From Fulvimarina sp039652615 (GTDB lineage Bacteria; Pseudomonadota; Alphaproteobacteria; Rhizobiales; Rhizobiaceae), in contig NZ_JBDJAC010000006.1 of the NCBI RefSeq assembly GCF_039652615.1, forward strand, positions 124,001-188,000: 64,000 bases of DNA, in the 5' to 3' direction. The translations under genes were made by a program, and so were the position numbers. Positions 32,154 to 40,971 of this stretch are shown here, piece after piece. Numbering within the stretch: the stretch's first letter is position 1; each line of letters starts with the position of its first letter. The notes beneath the pieces are model-generated. The model was not told where the DNA came from. It ran no database searches and saw nothing but the letters and a program-made list of their open reading frames with translations.

Positions 32154-33841
32154 TATTCTGCGGCCTCCAGAGCCTTCGCGCGCTCCTCGATAAAGCTTGC
32201 GAAACGCGTCTTGAACGGGTCCGCGCCAACGCGGCGCACGGTTTCGATGAAGCTTTCCGAACCTTGCTTTTCGCCGAGATAGGTCTCGACGATCGCCTCG
32301 ATCGCGCCCGGCACATCCTCGCCGTCGATGCCGGGGCCGAGCCGCTCGCCGAGGCTTGCATGTTCGGTCGCATCGCCGCCGACGGTGATCTGGTAGTTCT
32401 CGCGTCCGCCCTTTTCGAGCCCGAGAATGCCGATCGCACCCACATGGTGATGACCGCAGGCATTGATGCAGCCGGAAATCTTGATCGGCAGTTCGCCGAT
32501 CTCCCGCTGGCGGTCGTCGTCCGCGAAGGTCTTGGCGATTTCCTGCGCGATCGGGATCGATTTCGCTGTCGCGAGGCCGCAATAATCGAGGCCCGGACAG
32601 GCGATGATATCGGTCACGAGGCCGGCATTGGCGGTGGCGAGCCCGTGCTTTTTCAGTTCGGCGTAGAGCGCCGGCACATCGTCTTTCTTGACGTAGGGCA
32701 GGACGAGGTTCTGGCTGTGCGTCACGCGAAGTTCGCCGAGCGAGAATCTCTCCGCGATATCCGCGAAGGCATCCATCTGATCGGCGCTCATATCGCCCGG
32801 CACACCGCCGATCGGCTTCAGCGAAACCGTGAAGGCGATGTAGCCCGACTGTTTATGGGCAAAGCCATTCTGCTCGACGAAGCGATCGAGGCCGGCATCC
32901 TCGCGCCTTGCGTTTTCCAGCGTCACGGACTCGGCCGGAAGATCCTCGTAGTCGGGCGCTGCGAAATAGGCCGCGATCCGCTCGATCTCTTCCTTGGGCG
33001 CGTTGATGGTCGGGCCGTCGAGCTTGGCGTATTCGGCCTCGACGCGGCGGGTGAATTCTTCCGCGCCGGTCTCGTGGACGAGGATCTTAACCCGCGCCTT
33101 GAACTTGTTGTCGCGCCGGCCTTCCGCGTTGTAGACGCGCATGATCGCCTCGACATAGGCGAGAAGCTCTTCCTTTGGCAGGAAGTCGCGGATCACCTTG
33201 CCGATCATGGGTGTGCGGCCGAGACCGCCGCCGACCGAGATCTCGTAGCCAGGCTCGCCCGCTTCGTTGCGCTTCAACTTCAGCCCGATATCGTGGACCC
33301 TGATCGCGGCGCGGTCATGCTCTGCACCGGTGACGGCGATCTTGAACTTGCGCGGCAGCCAGACGAATTCCGGATGCTGGCTCGACCACTGGCGTAAAAG
33401 CTCCGCTGTCGGGCGCGGATCTTCCGCCTCGTCTGCGGCAACGCCGGAGAACTGGTCGGCAGTGGTGTTGCGGATGCAGTTGCCGGAGGTCTGGATCGCG
33501 TGCATCTCCACATCGGCGAGGAGATCGAGGATCGCCGGAATATCCTTCAGCTTCGGCCAGTTGAACTGAAGGTTCTGGCGCGTCGTGAAGTGAGCATAGC
33601 CCTTGTCGTATTCGCGCGCGATCTTCGCGAGTTGCCGCAGCTGCCGTCCGCTCATCGTGCCATAGGGCACGGCGATGCGCAGCATGTAGGCGTGCAGCTG
33701 GAGATACAGCCCGTTCTTGAGGCGCAGCGGCTTGAACTCGTCCTCGGTCAGCGAGCCGTCGAGCCGTCGCGCGACCTGCGTGCGGAACTGGTCCACCCGT
33801 TCGCGCACGAAGCGCTCATCGAATTCGTCGTAGCGGTACAT
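32153..33841 (-). CDS. cysI: Siroheme sulfite reductase (beta-subunit type)
   Basis: Reduces sulfite to sulfide with six electrons, using coupled siroheme and a 4Fe-4S cluster. It is 562 residues. The cluster ligands lie in ACPGLDYCGLATAKS and SGCINACGHHHVGAIG. Substrate-site basic residues are in FTTRQNLQFNW and NCIRNTTADQFSG. No CysJ flavoprotein is nearby, so ferredoxin or another donor is likely. It is preceded by the DUF2849 gene, the usual order in Rhizobiales; the siroheme synthase gene often found at the head of the cluster is missing here. Confidence 0.96.
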   Translation of the reverse strand: MYRYDEFDERFVRERVDQFRTQVARRLDGSLTEDEFKPLRLKNGLYLQLHAYMLRIAVPYGTMSGRQLRQLAKIAREYDKGYAHFTTRQNLQFNWPKLKDIPAILDLLADVEMHAIQTSGNCIRNTTADQFSGVAADEAEDPRPTAELLRQWSSQHPEFVWLPRKFKIAVTGAEHDRAAIRVHDIGLKLKRNEAGEPGYEISVGGGLGRTPMIGKVIRDFLPKEELLAYVEAIMRVYNAEGRRDNKFKARVKILVHETGAEEFTRRVEAEYAKLDGPTINAPKEEIERIAAYFAAPDYEDLPAESVTLENARREDAGLDRFVEQNGFAHKQSGYIAFTVSLKPIGGVPGDMSADQMDAFADIAERFSLGELRVTHSQNLVLPYVKKDDVPALYAELKKHGLATANAGLVTDIIACPGLDYCGLATAKSIPIAQEIAKTFADDDRQREIGELPIKISGCINACGHHHVGAIGILGLEKGGRENYQITVGGDATEHASLGERLGPGIDGEDVPGAIEAIVETYLGEKQGSESFIETVRRVGADPFKTRFASFIEERAKALEAAE

Positions 33842-33868
33842 GTCGAAACCTATTCGCGTTCGAAACGG

Positions 33869-34219
33869 TCAGGCGATCGGGCCGAAATCGGCCTGCTTGC
33901 CCATGTCGGGGTGAATGGATGGACCCTTCTGGCGCATCACGTCCCGAAAATGTCGTGCGACGGGATGCCCGTTCTCGGTAATTTCGACCGGAACCAGATA
34001 GGGATCGACCACGGCGTTGGCCGCAGCCGCGCCCCGGCCCTCGGCTTCCATGGCGTCGGCCGTTTCCTGATCGTAGGCGATGCGCGCCTCTCGCGAGTCG
34101 CGCGTCCAGCCGCCCTTGACCAGAAAGACGGTGTCACCCTCCAGAAGGTCGCTCGCCATCACAATGGCGGGCAGCTTGTCGCCCTTAACCTTCGATCCGG
34201 CGCGGTGGTCCTTCGCCAT
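33869..34219 (-). CDS. DUF2849 protein
   Basis: A 116-residue member of DUF2849, a small family that precedes cysI in many alphaproteobacteria. Visible blocks are LPAIVMASDLLEGDTVFLVK, WTRDSREARIAYDQETADAM and VVDPYLVPVE, with GPSIHPDMGKQADFGPI at the end. Function is unknown; a role in sulfite reduction is inferred from context only. ATG 34219 has GGGAGC upstream. It is the first gene of the sulfate block, so the promoter should be in 34220-34405. Confidence 0.9.
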   Translation of the reverse strand: MAKDHRAGSKVKGDKLPAIVMASDLLEGDTVFLVKGGWTRDSREARIAYDQETADAMEAEGRGAAAANAVVDPYLVPVEITENGHPVARHFRDVMRQKGPSIHPDMGKQADFGPIA

Positions 34220-34405
34220 GGATCTGCTCCCATCTTCGTAAGGCCACCAGCGCAAAGCGCGGCCGCCGGGTTGTCATGATCGGAAAGTAGGGCGTTAGCC
34301 GCCCACTTGCGCCGTCAGCGATTGCAAGCAGACGGCCATGAGGGAAACATTATTCCCCGGCTGAAGGTTCAAAACGGCAGAATCATTCCAAAGACGCCGA
34401 AACGG

Positions 34406-36412
34406 CTATTCGCCGACAGGCCTTGCCGGCTTGCTCACCACTGGCTCACCGCCCTGAGGGGAGCCCAGCGTCGGCGCCATCGGAAAGCTGATCGTTTCGA
34501 ATTCCGGCACGATCCGCCGAAGGCATTCGACGACGCGGCCGGCTTCGCCTGCTTCGATCGCCGCTTCCACGGTTTTTAGATTACGTGACAGAAGCTGGAC
34601 GTCGAGAACCCGCGAGCGGGCGAAGAAAAGGCCCTCGCGGCCGGTTTCTTCCCGTTGCTCCTCGGTGGAAAACAGCTCCTCGTAGAGCTTTTCGCCCTTG
34701 CGCAGGCCGGTGAACTCAATGGCGATGTCGATATGCGGCCTGAGACCCGCGAGCTGGATCAGGCGCTCGGCAAGCTCTGCGATGCGCACCGGCTTGCCCA
34801 TGTCGAGAACGTAGATGAGCCCCTTCGAGCCGGCATTGTTCATGCCGTGTCCGGCCGCGTGGAGAATCAGCCTCGTCGCCTCGGGAATCGTCATGAAGAA
34901 GCGAACGATATTGGGGTCGGTGACGGTGAGCGGGCCGCCGCGCGCAATCTGGCTCTGGAAGAGCGGAACAACCGATCCGGCCGAGCCCAGCACATTGCCG
35001 AAGCGCACGGTCATGAAGCGCGTGCGGTCCTGGCTGAGATCGAGAGACTGGCAATAGGCTTCGGCCGAGCGCTTGGAGGCCCCCATGACATTGGTCGGGT
35101 TCACCGCCTTGTCGGTGGAAATCATCACGAAGGCCCGCGACCCGTAGGCGAGCGCCGCATCCGCGACATTGCGGGTGCCGATGAGGTTCGTCTCGATGCC
35201 CTCGATCGGATTGTCCTCGACGATCGGGACATGTTTCATGGCCGCTGCGTGAAAAACCACTTCGGGCTTCAGTTTGGCGAACAGGCGGTCGATGCGATCC
35301 TTGCGGCGGACATCGAGGATGTGCGCCTCGACCTCGAGATCGGGATAGGTCGCGGCGAGCTGGCGTTCGATGGACCAGAGATTGAATTCGCTGTTTTCGA
35401 TGAGGATCAGAACGGACGGCTTGAAGCTCCCGATCTGCCTGACGAGTTCGGACCCGATCGATCCGCCGGCTCCGGTGACCGCGATCCGTGATCCGCGCAG
35501 AAGGTCGCCGGTTTCCTGAAGATCGAGATCCACAACCTTGCGGCTCAGAAGGTCTTCCAGCTGAATCGGCTGCGGCTCGATCGGCGCGTTTTCGTCGACG
35601 ATACCGGCACGGGCCATATCCGGCAGGCGCTTGACGGTGATCTTGTGCGGCGAGGCCTGGATGACGAGATCGGACAGGACCTGGGCCGGGATCTCCTGAT
35701 CGGCGACGACGATCTCGCTGATCGATCTCAGCCCCTGGGCCCTCCGCTTCGCGATCACCGCAGACAGATCGGACCATCCGCCGACGACGGGAACGCCGTG
35801 AAGCTGTCGCCGACGGTTCTTCGGCCGCTCGTCGAGGATGCCGACGACCCTCAGTCCGTCACCGCTCCGGCGCGCGTTGCGGACATAGAGATCGGCATCG
35901 TCCGTATAGCCGACGACGAGGATTGCGTTTCCGGTGTTGACGCTTGGGTTCGGGGTGTCGAAACCCCGCCCGCCTTCCTTCATCAATCGGTAGGCGAGAC
36001 GCGGCCCGCCAAGCCCGACGATCAGAATGAACCAGGTATTCACGATCGCCGAGCGCGGAACGTAATCGCCGCGAAAGACGAAGAAGCTGATGAAGAGGAA
36101 GATCAGGACCGCCGCTGTCGCGGCCTTGACGATCGAAACGACGTCGAGGAGAGAGGCATAGCGCCAGGCCCCGCTGTTCAGACGGAAGATCGGGAAGATG
36201 ATCAGGCACAGAACGGTAAATATCCCGATCAGCGCCCAGATCTGCCAGAGCGCCAGGAGCGGTGCCAGCCCCCATGACAGGGCCATCGCGGCGGTGATGG
36301 CGATGAAGCTCACGAGTGCATCGTGAACAAAGCCGAGCCGCCGCAACGAGGTGCGCGGCAGCCGTGGCATCTTGAGTTTGCCAAGAAGCTTTTTGGCAAA
36401 CGATCTGGCCAT
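34406..36412 (-). CDS. Polysaccharide NDP-sugar epimerase/dehydratase (CapD/FlaA1 family)
   Basis: A 668-residue inner-membrane enzyme. About four membrane segments lie in residues 28-150 (for example FIAITAAMALSWGLAPLLAL and AVLIFLFISFFVFRG). A cytoplasmic Rossmann-like CoA/NAD-binding region follows, and the C-terminal half is an SDR domain: VTGAGGSIGSELVRQIGSF and STDKAVNPTNVMGASKRSAE. The family (CapD, PglF, WbpM) converts UDP-GlcNAc to keto sugars for capsule, O-antigen or glycan synthesis. The usual YxxxK catalytic Tyr is replaced by Met (MGASK), which is normal for this group. Start ATG 36412; TTG 36415 is unlikely. No other polysaccharide gene is adjacent. Confidence 0.92.
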   Translation of the reverse strand: MARSFAKKLLGKLKMPRLPRTSLRRLGFVHDALVSFIAITAAMALSWGLAPLLALWQIWALIGIFTVLCLIIFPIFRLNSGAWRYASLLDVVSIVKAATAAVLIFLFISFFVFRGDYVPRSAIVNTWFILIVGLGGPRLAYRLMKEGGRGFDTPNPSVNTGNAILVVGYTDDADLYVRNARRSGDGLRVVGILDERPKNRRRQLHGVPVVGGWSDLSAVIAKRRAQGLRSISEIVVADQEIPAQVLSDLVIQASPHKITVKRLPDMARAGIVDENAPIEPQPIQLEDLLSRKVVDLDLQETGDLLRGSRIAVTGAGGSIGSELVRQIGSFKPSVLILIENSEFNLWSIERQLAATYPDLEVEAHILDVRRKDRIDRLFAKLKPEVVFHAAAMKHVPIVEDNPIEGIETNLIGTRNVADAALAYGSRAFVMISTDKAVNPTNVMGASKRSAEAYCQSLDLSQDRTRFMTVRFGNVLGSAGSVVPLFQSQIARGGPLTVTDPNIVRFFMTIPEATRLILHAAGHGMNNAGSKGLIYVLDMGKPVRIAELAERLIQLAGLRPHIDIAIEFTGLRKGEKLYEELFSTEEQREETGREGLFFARSRVLDVQLLSRNLKTVEAAIEAGEAGRVVECLRRIVPEFETISFPMAPTLGSPQGGEPVVSKPARPVGE

Positions 36413-36475
36413 CAAGACACTCTATTCAACATGTTCTCGTTTCAGTCGTGGTCGCCGCCGCAGACCTGCAGCATG

Positions 36476-36505
36476 ATGCCGAAAATTCACATGGCGTTTC
36501 GGCAT
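36476..36505. other. Hairpin after edd
   Basis: A perfect 9-bp stem ATGCCGAAA / TTTCGGCAT with a 12-nt loop lies 75 bp beyond the edd stop. There is no T-tract on either side, so it is at best a stabilising or Rho-dependent 3' end. Confidence 0.4.
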
Positions 36506-36580
36506 ACATCCTGCGGGACAACATTGGCTCGGAGCAGACGATCGATTCCTGTTTACGGCATTCCGCTCCAGACCAGCAAG

Positions 36581-38404
36581 TTAGGCCGCGAAGACGCCGG
36601 CTCCCTCGTCGGCCGATCCGACAAGGGCACGGAACGGCGCAAAAAGCTCGCGGCCGATGCCATGTTCGTAGGCGGACAGATCCATGGTGAAGGGCTCGCG
36701 TGCGTCGAACTCCGCCGCATCGACCTGAACCTCGAGCGTGCCGGCTTCGGCATCGAGCTTCACCACATCGCCCTCTTTCAGCTTTGCGATGGGGCCGCCT
36801 GCCTTGGCTTCCGGCGTTACGTGGATGGCCGCCGGCACTTTGCCCGATGCGCCCGACATGCGCCCGTCGGTGACGAGGGCGACCTTGTGGCCGCGATCCT
36901 GAAGGATGCCGAGGAGCGGCGTCAGCTTGTGCAGTTCCGGCATGCCGTTCGACTTCGGTCCCTGGAAGCGCACGACACAGATGACGTCGCGATCGAGTTC
37001 GCCCGAATCGAAGGCCGCTTTCACCTCGTTCTGGTCGTTGAAGATGCGAACCTCGGCCTCGACGGTGCGATGCTCCGGTTTGACGGCGGAAATCTTGATG
37101 ACGCCCTTGCCGAGATTGCCGGTGAGCATCTTCAGGCCGCCATTGGAGGAGAACGGATTGTCCGCCGTGGTCAGAACCTTCGAATTGCCGCTTTCCTTCG
37201 GGGCCGGGTCGCGCACGACGCTTTGGCCGTCTTCCGAGAGTTTGGCCTCCACGGCATAGGCATTGAGGCCCGTGCCCCAGGCGGTCTTCACGTCGTCGTG
37301 AAGCAGGCCGCGCGAGAGGAGTTCGCGGATCAGGAAACCCATGCCGCCGGCGGCATGGAAGTGGTTCACGTCCGCAAGGCCGTTCGGATAGACGCGGGCA
37401 AGCAGCGGCGTGATGTCGGAGAGGTCGGAAATGTCCGACCAGGTGAGCTTGATGCCGGCCGCCCGCGCGATCGCGACGAGATGCAGGGTGTGGTTGGTGG
37501 AGCCGCCCGTGGCATGGAGGCCCACAACCCCGTTCACCACCGCGCGTTCGTCCACCACCAGGCCCGCCGGGGTGTACTCGTTGCCGAGTGCGGTGATCGC
37601 CAGCGCCCGCTTGGTCGCTTCCTTTGTCAGGGCATCGCGCAGGGGCGTGTTCGGATTGATGAAGGAGGAGCCGGGCGTGTGCAGGCCCATGATCTCCATC
37701 AGCATCTGGTTGGAGTTCGCCGTGCCGTAGAAGGTGCAGGTGCCGGGGCCGTGATAGGAGGCCGATTCCGCCTTCAGCAGCTCGTCGCGGCCGACCTTGC
37801 CTTCGGCATAGAGCTGGCGGATGCGGCTCTTTTCGTCGTTCGGCAGGCCGGAGGTCATCGGCCCGGCCGGCACGAAGATCGCCGGGAGGTGGCCGAAGGT
37901 GAGGGCGGCGATGGCAAGGCCCGGGACGATCTTGTCGCAGACCCCGAGATAGACGGCCGCATCGAACATGTCGTGCGACAGGCCGACTGCCGCGGCCATG
38001 GCAATCACGTCGCGCGAGAAGAGCGAGAGCTCCATGCCCGCCTGCCCTTGTGTGACGCCGTCGCACATGGCGGGAACGCCGGAGGCGACCTGCGCCGTCG
38101 CACCAACCTCGCGGGCTGCCTCGCGGATGATGTCCGGAAAGCGCTCGAAGGGCTGATGGGCCGAGAGCATGTCGTTATAGGCGGTGATGATGCCGAGATT
38201 GGCCGTCACATCGCCCATCAGCCGTTCCTTGTCGACCGGGCCGCAGGCGGCGAAGCCGTGGGCAAGGTTGCCGCAGGTCAGGGTCGAGCGTTTCGGGCCT
38301 TCCGCGCCCTTGGCCTGGATCCGTGCCACATAGGGCTCGCGCGTTGCCTTCGATCGTTCGCGGATGCGGTCGGTGATTTCTTCGATGCGACGGTCGGCGG
38401 TCAT
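36581..38404 (-). CDS. edd: 6-Phosphogluconate dehydratase
   Basis: Entner-Doudoroff enzyme that dehydrates 6-phosphogluconate to KDPG. It is 607 residues, of the IlvD/Edd family with a 4Fe-4S cluster. Cysteines that fit cluster binding lie in TLTCGNLAHGF, VPAMCDGVTQGQAGMELS and LGVCDKIVPG. Other family blocks are GPGTCTFYGTANSNQMLMEI and VTDGRMSGASGKVPAAIHV. GAGGAAAAG precedes ATG 38404. It follows zwf and pgl on the same strand. The KDPG aldolase gene (eda) is not in the window. Confidence 0.97.
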   Translation of the reverse strand: MTADRRIEEITDRIRERSKATREPYVARIQAKGAEGPKRSTLTCGNLAHGFAACGPVDKERLMGDVTANLGIITAYNDMLSAHQPFERFPDIIREAAREVGATAQVASGVPAMCDGVTQGQAGMELSLFSRDVIAMAAAVGLSHDMFDAAVYLGVCDKIVPGLAIAALTFGHLPAIFVPAGPMTSGLPNDEKSRIRQLYAEGKVGRDELLKAESASYHGPGTCTFYGTANSNQMLMEIMGLHTPGSSFINPNTPLRDALTKEATKRALAITALGNEYTPAGLVVDERAVVNGVVGLHATGGSTNHTLHLVAIARAAGIKLTWSDISDLSDITPLLARVYPNGLADVNHFHAAGGMGFLIRELLSRGLLHDDVKTAWGTGLNAYAVEAKLSEDGQSVVRDPAPKESGNSKVLTTADNPFSSNGGLKMLTGNLGKGVIKISAVKPEHRTVEAEVRIFNDQNEVKAAFDSGELDRDVICVVRFQGPKSNGMPELHKLTPLLGILQDRGHKVALVTDGRMSGASGKVPAAIHVTPEAKAGGPIAKLKEGDVVKLDAEAGTLEVQVDAAEFDAREPFTMDLSAYEHGIGRELFAPFRALVGSADEGAGVFAA

Positions 38405-38510
38405 GATCTTTTCCTCTTGGCGCTTGCGCGAAAGGTTTCGGGCGGACGTCTATCACGAAGGCAGCCGCGCGTGATGCCGGTCCGCTACCGGTTTCGGCGA
38501 CGTGGCCTCC

Positions 38511-39215
38511 TCAAGGCGCCCAGAACACGGCGAGCGGTTCGCCTCGATCCGCCGCAAGAACGGAGCGGACAGGCAGCTCGGCCACATCGTCGCCTTCCAT
38601 CGCCTTGCGGAACACGGCGCGTTTCTCCTCTCCCTCGATATGGAGAGCGAGAAGGCGGGCGTCCACCAGCATGGGGAGGGTCAATGTGATGCGCGGCTCG
38701 CCCGCGCCGGGGGCCCTCACGGCCGCGACCTCGTCATGGCCTTTCGGATGAAGCAAGGCATCGAGATTTTCCGCGCCGGGAAAGAAGGAGGCCGTATGGC
38801 CGTCCGTGCCCATACCCAGAATGACCGCGTCGAACGGCCGGGAGAGGCGGCAATAGCGATGCTTCAGCTCGTCGAGCGCCTCTTCCGGCGTCTCGTGGCC
38901 GGTGTAGAACGGCAGAAGATTGGCCGCGCTCGCGGGTCCCGTCATTAGATGGCGCTTGACGAGGGCGTGGTTGGAACGATCGGAGGTTTCGGGCACCCAT
39001 CGCTCGTCGACGAGAGTGATCTCGACGTTTTTCCACTCGATTTCGGCCTGGCCTAGATGCTCGAAAAAGAGTTTGGGGGTCGAACCGCCGGACACCGCTA
39101 GCGTCGCCGATCCACGGGTGGCGATCGCGCCGGCAAGCACGGCGGCGACACCCGCTGCCAGCGCCTCGGCGAGTGCTTCCGGGGTCTTGTATTCGTGGAA
39201 GACCGGTTCTGCCAT
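38511..39215 (-). CDS. pgl: 6-Phosphogluconolactonase
   Basis: Hydrolyses 6-phosphogluconolactone. It is 234 residues, DevB type. Diagnostic motifs are LAVSGGSTPKLFFEHL near 37-52 and DAVILGMGTDGHTASFFPGA near 131-150. The start ATG 39215 has GAGAGGGCG upstream. It lies 47 bp after the zwf stop and 106 bp before edd, so the three genes probably form one transcript for glucose-6-phosphate use. Confidence 0.96.
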   Translation of the reverse strand: MAEPVFHEYKTPEALAEALAAGVAAVLAGAIATRGSATLAVSGGSTPKLFFEHLGQAEIEWKNVEITLVDERWVPETSDRSNHALVKRHLMTGPASAANLLPFYTGHETPEEALDELKHRYCRLSRPFDAVILGMGTDGHTASFFPGAENLDALLHPKGHDEVAAVRAPGAGEPRITLTLPMLVDARLLALHIEGEEKRAVFRKAMEGDDVAELPVRSVLAADRGEPLAVFWAP

Positions 39216-39262
39216 CGGGTTCGCCCTCTCGTTCAAGTGTTGCCTTACAGGGCCCGGCCGGA

Positions 39263-40741
39263 TCAATCCGGTTCGTGCCAGGTGCGACCGTCGCGCTCGA
39301 TGAGGGCGATTGAGGAGGAAGGTCCCCAGGTCCCCGACGTATAGCCCTGCGGCTTCTGCTGCTTCTCGTCCCAGCCCTTCAGGATCGGATCGATCCAGTC
39401 CCAGGCCGCTTCCACCTCGTCGCGGCGCATGAACAGGGTCTGGTTGCCGCGTATGACGTCGAGGAGCAGCCGCTCGTAGGCGTCCGGATTGCGCACCTTG
39501 AAGGACTGGGCGAAGGTCATGTCCAGCGGGATCTGACGCAGGCGCATGCCACCGGGGCCCGGGTCCTTGATCATGATATATTGCTTCATGCCCTCGTCGG
39601 GCTGAAGGCGCAGCACGAGCTGGTTCTGCGAGACCTCGCCGGTGACGTCCGCGAAGATGTTGTGTGGCGGCTTGCGGAACGTGATGACGATTTCCGACAT
39701 GCGCTCGGCGAGCCGCTTGCCGGTGCGCAGATAGAACGGGACGCCCGCCCAGCGCCAGTTGTTGATCTCGGCCTTGATGGCGACGAAGGTCTCGGTCATG
39801 CTTTCGGCTTCGCCGAGATCGTCCAGATAACTCTTAACCGCGTTGCCGCCCGAAGCGCCGGACCTGTACTGGCCGCGGACGGTCAGGGTCTCGACATTGC
39901 TCTCGTCGATCGGGCGGAGCGATCTGAGGATCTTCAGCTTTTCGTCCCGCAGCGCATCGTCCTTGAAGGCCGATGGCGGCTCGAGCGCGACGAGGCACAT
40001 GAGCTGGACGATGTGATTTTGCACCATATCGCGCAGGGCGCCAGCCGTGTTGTAATAGCCGGCGCGGCCTTCGAGCCCGACCTGTTCGGCGACCGTGATC
40101 TGCACGTGGTCGATATGGGTGGCGTTCCAGATCGGCTCGTAGAGCGCGTTGGCAAAGCGCAACGCCATGAGGTTCTGCACCGTCTCCTTGCCGAGATAGT
40201 GGTCGATGCGGAAGACCTGATCCTCGCGAAAATACTTCGCGATCTCGGCATTCAGAGCCTTGGCGGAGGCGAGATCGCGCCCGACCGGCTTTTCGACGAC
40301 GACGCGGGCGTTCTCGTCCGCAAGGGCATACTGCGAGACCTTGGCCGCGAAATCACCGAAGAGGTTCGGCGAAACGGCCATGTAGAACGCCCGGATGCGC
40401 GAAGACCCTTTCTCGTCGAGAAGAGCCTTCAGTTCCGACCAGCCCTCGTCGGAGCGGGCGTCCACATGGCAATAGGAGAGGCGATCGAGGAAGCGAGCGA
40501 TCGTGTCTTCCTGGAGGTCCTCCGATTTCACGTGACTGGTCAGCGCCTCGCGGGCGAAGTTGCGATAGTCGTCGCGGGAAAAGTCGGTCCGTGAGGCGCC
40601 GATGATGCGCGCCTCGTCGGGGATCTGTCCGTCGCGATCGCGATGGTAGAGGGCAGGCAGAAGCTTGCGGGCGGCGAGATCGCCGTTGCCGCCGAAAACG
40701 ACGTAATCGAAAGGATCGACGGGGATGATCTGACTGGACAT
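39263..40741 (-). CDS. zwf: Glucose-6-phosphate dehydrogenase
   Basis: Oxidises glucose-6-phosphate with NADP to the lactone. It is 492 residues. The coenzyme motif is YVVFGGNGDLAARKLLPALY near 13-32 and the catalytic signature RIDHYLGKETVQNL near 178-191. WAGVPFYLRTGKRL lines the substrate side. ATG 40741 (MSSQIIPVD) is preferred over an in-frame TTG three bases earlier. The promoter should be in the 230-bp gap before the phytochrome gene. Confidence 0.98.
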   Translation of the reverse strand: MSSQIIPVDPFDYVVFGGNGDLAARKLLPALYHRDRDGQIPDEARIIGASRTDFSRDDYRNFAREALTSHVKSEDLQEDTIARFLDRLSYCHVDARSDEGWSELKALLDEKGSSRIRAFYMAVSPNLFGDFAAKVSQYALADENARVVVEKPVGRDLASAKALNAEIAKYFREDQVFRIDHYLGKETVQNLMALRFANALYEPIWNATHIDHVQITVAEQVGLEGRAGYYNTAGALRDMVQNHIVQLMCLVALEPPSAFKDDALRDEKLKILRSLRPIDESNVETLTVRGQYRSGASGGNAVKSYLDDLGEAESMTETFVAIKAEINNWRWAGVPFYLRTGKRLAERMSEIVITFRKPPHNIFADVTGEVSQNQLVLRLQPDEGMKQYIMIKDPGPGGMRLRQIPLDMTFAQSFKVRNPDAYERLLLDVIRGNQTLFMRRDEVEAAWDWIDPILKGWDEKQQKPQGYTSGTWGPSSSIALIERDGRTWHEPD

Positions 40742-40971
40742 CAATGGCTTCTGTGCTGGCGGGTCTGAACGTCTCAGCGAGCTTTATGATAAATGAGCGC
40801 GGAAGAAAAACGGAACCCGCGAAAAAGCGTCAGATCTGGGAAACCGCGCGCCACAAAAAGGAGACGCTGCGGCGTTTATCCCACCGCACGGATGCCAAGA
40901 TCGATAGCATCGATCCACGTCTGTCGGACGTCTACCTGCCATCGCTCCCGGATCTCTCCTGGCCAGCTTCG

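Noticed and set aside
36323..38689. 788-codon open frame opposite edd
   Set aside because: Antisense shadow of a conserved dehydratase; its His/Arg/Gly-rich composition is typical of such artefacts.
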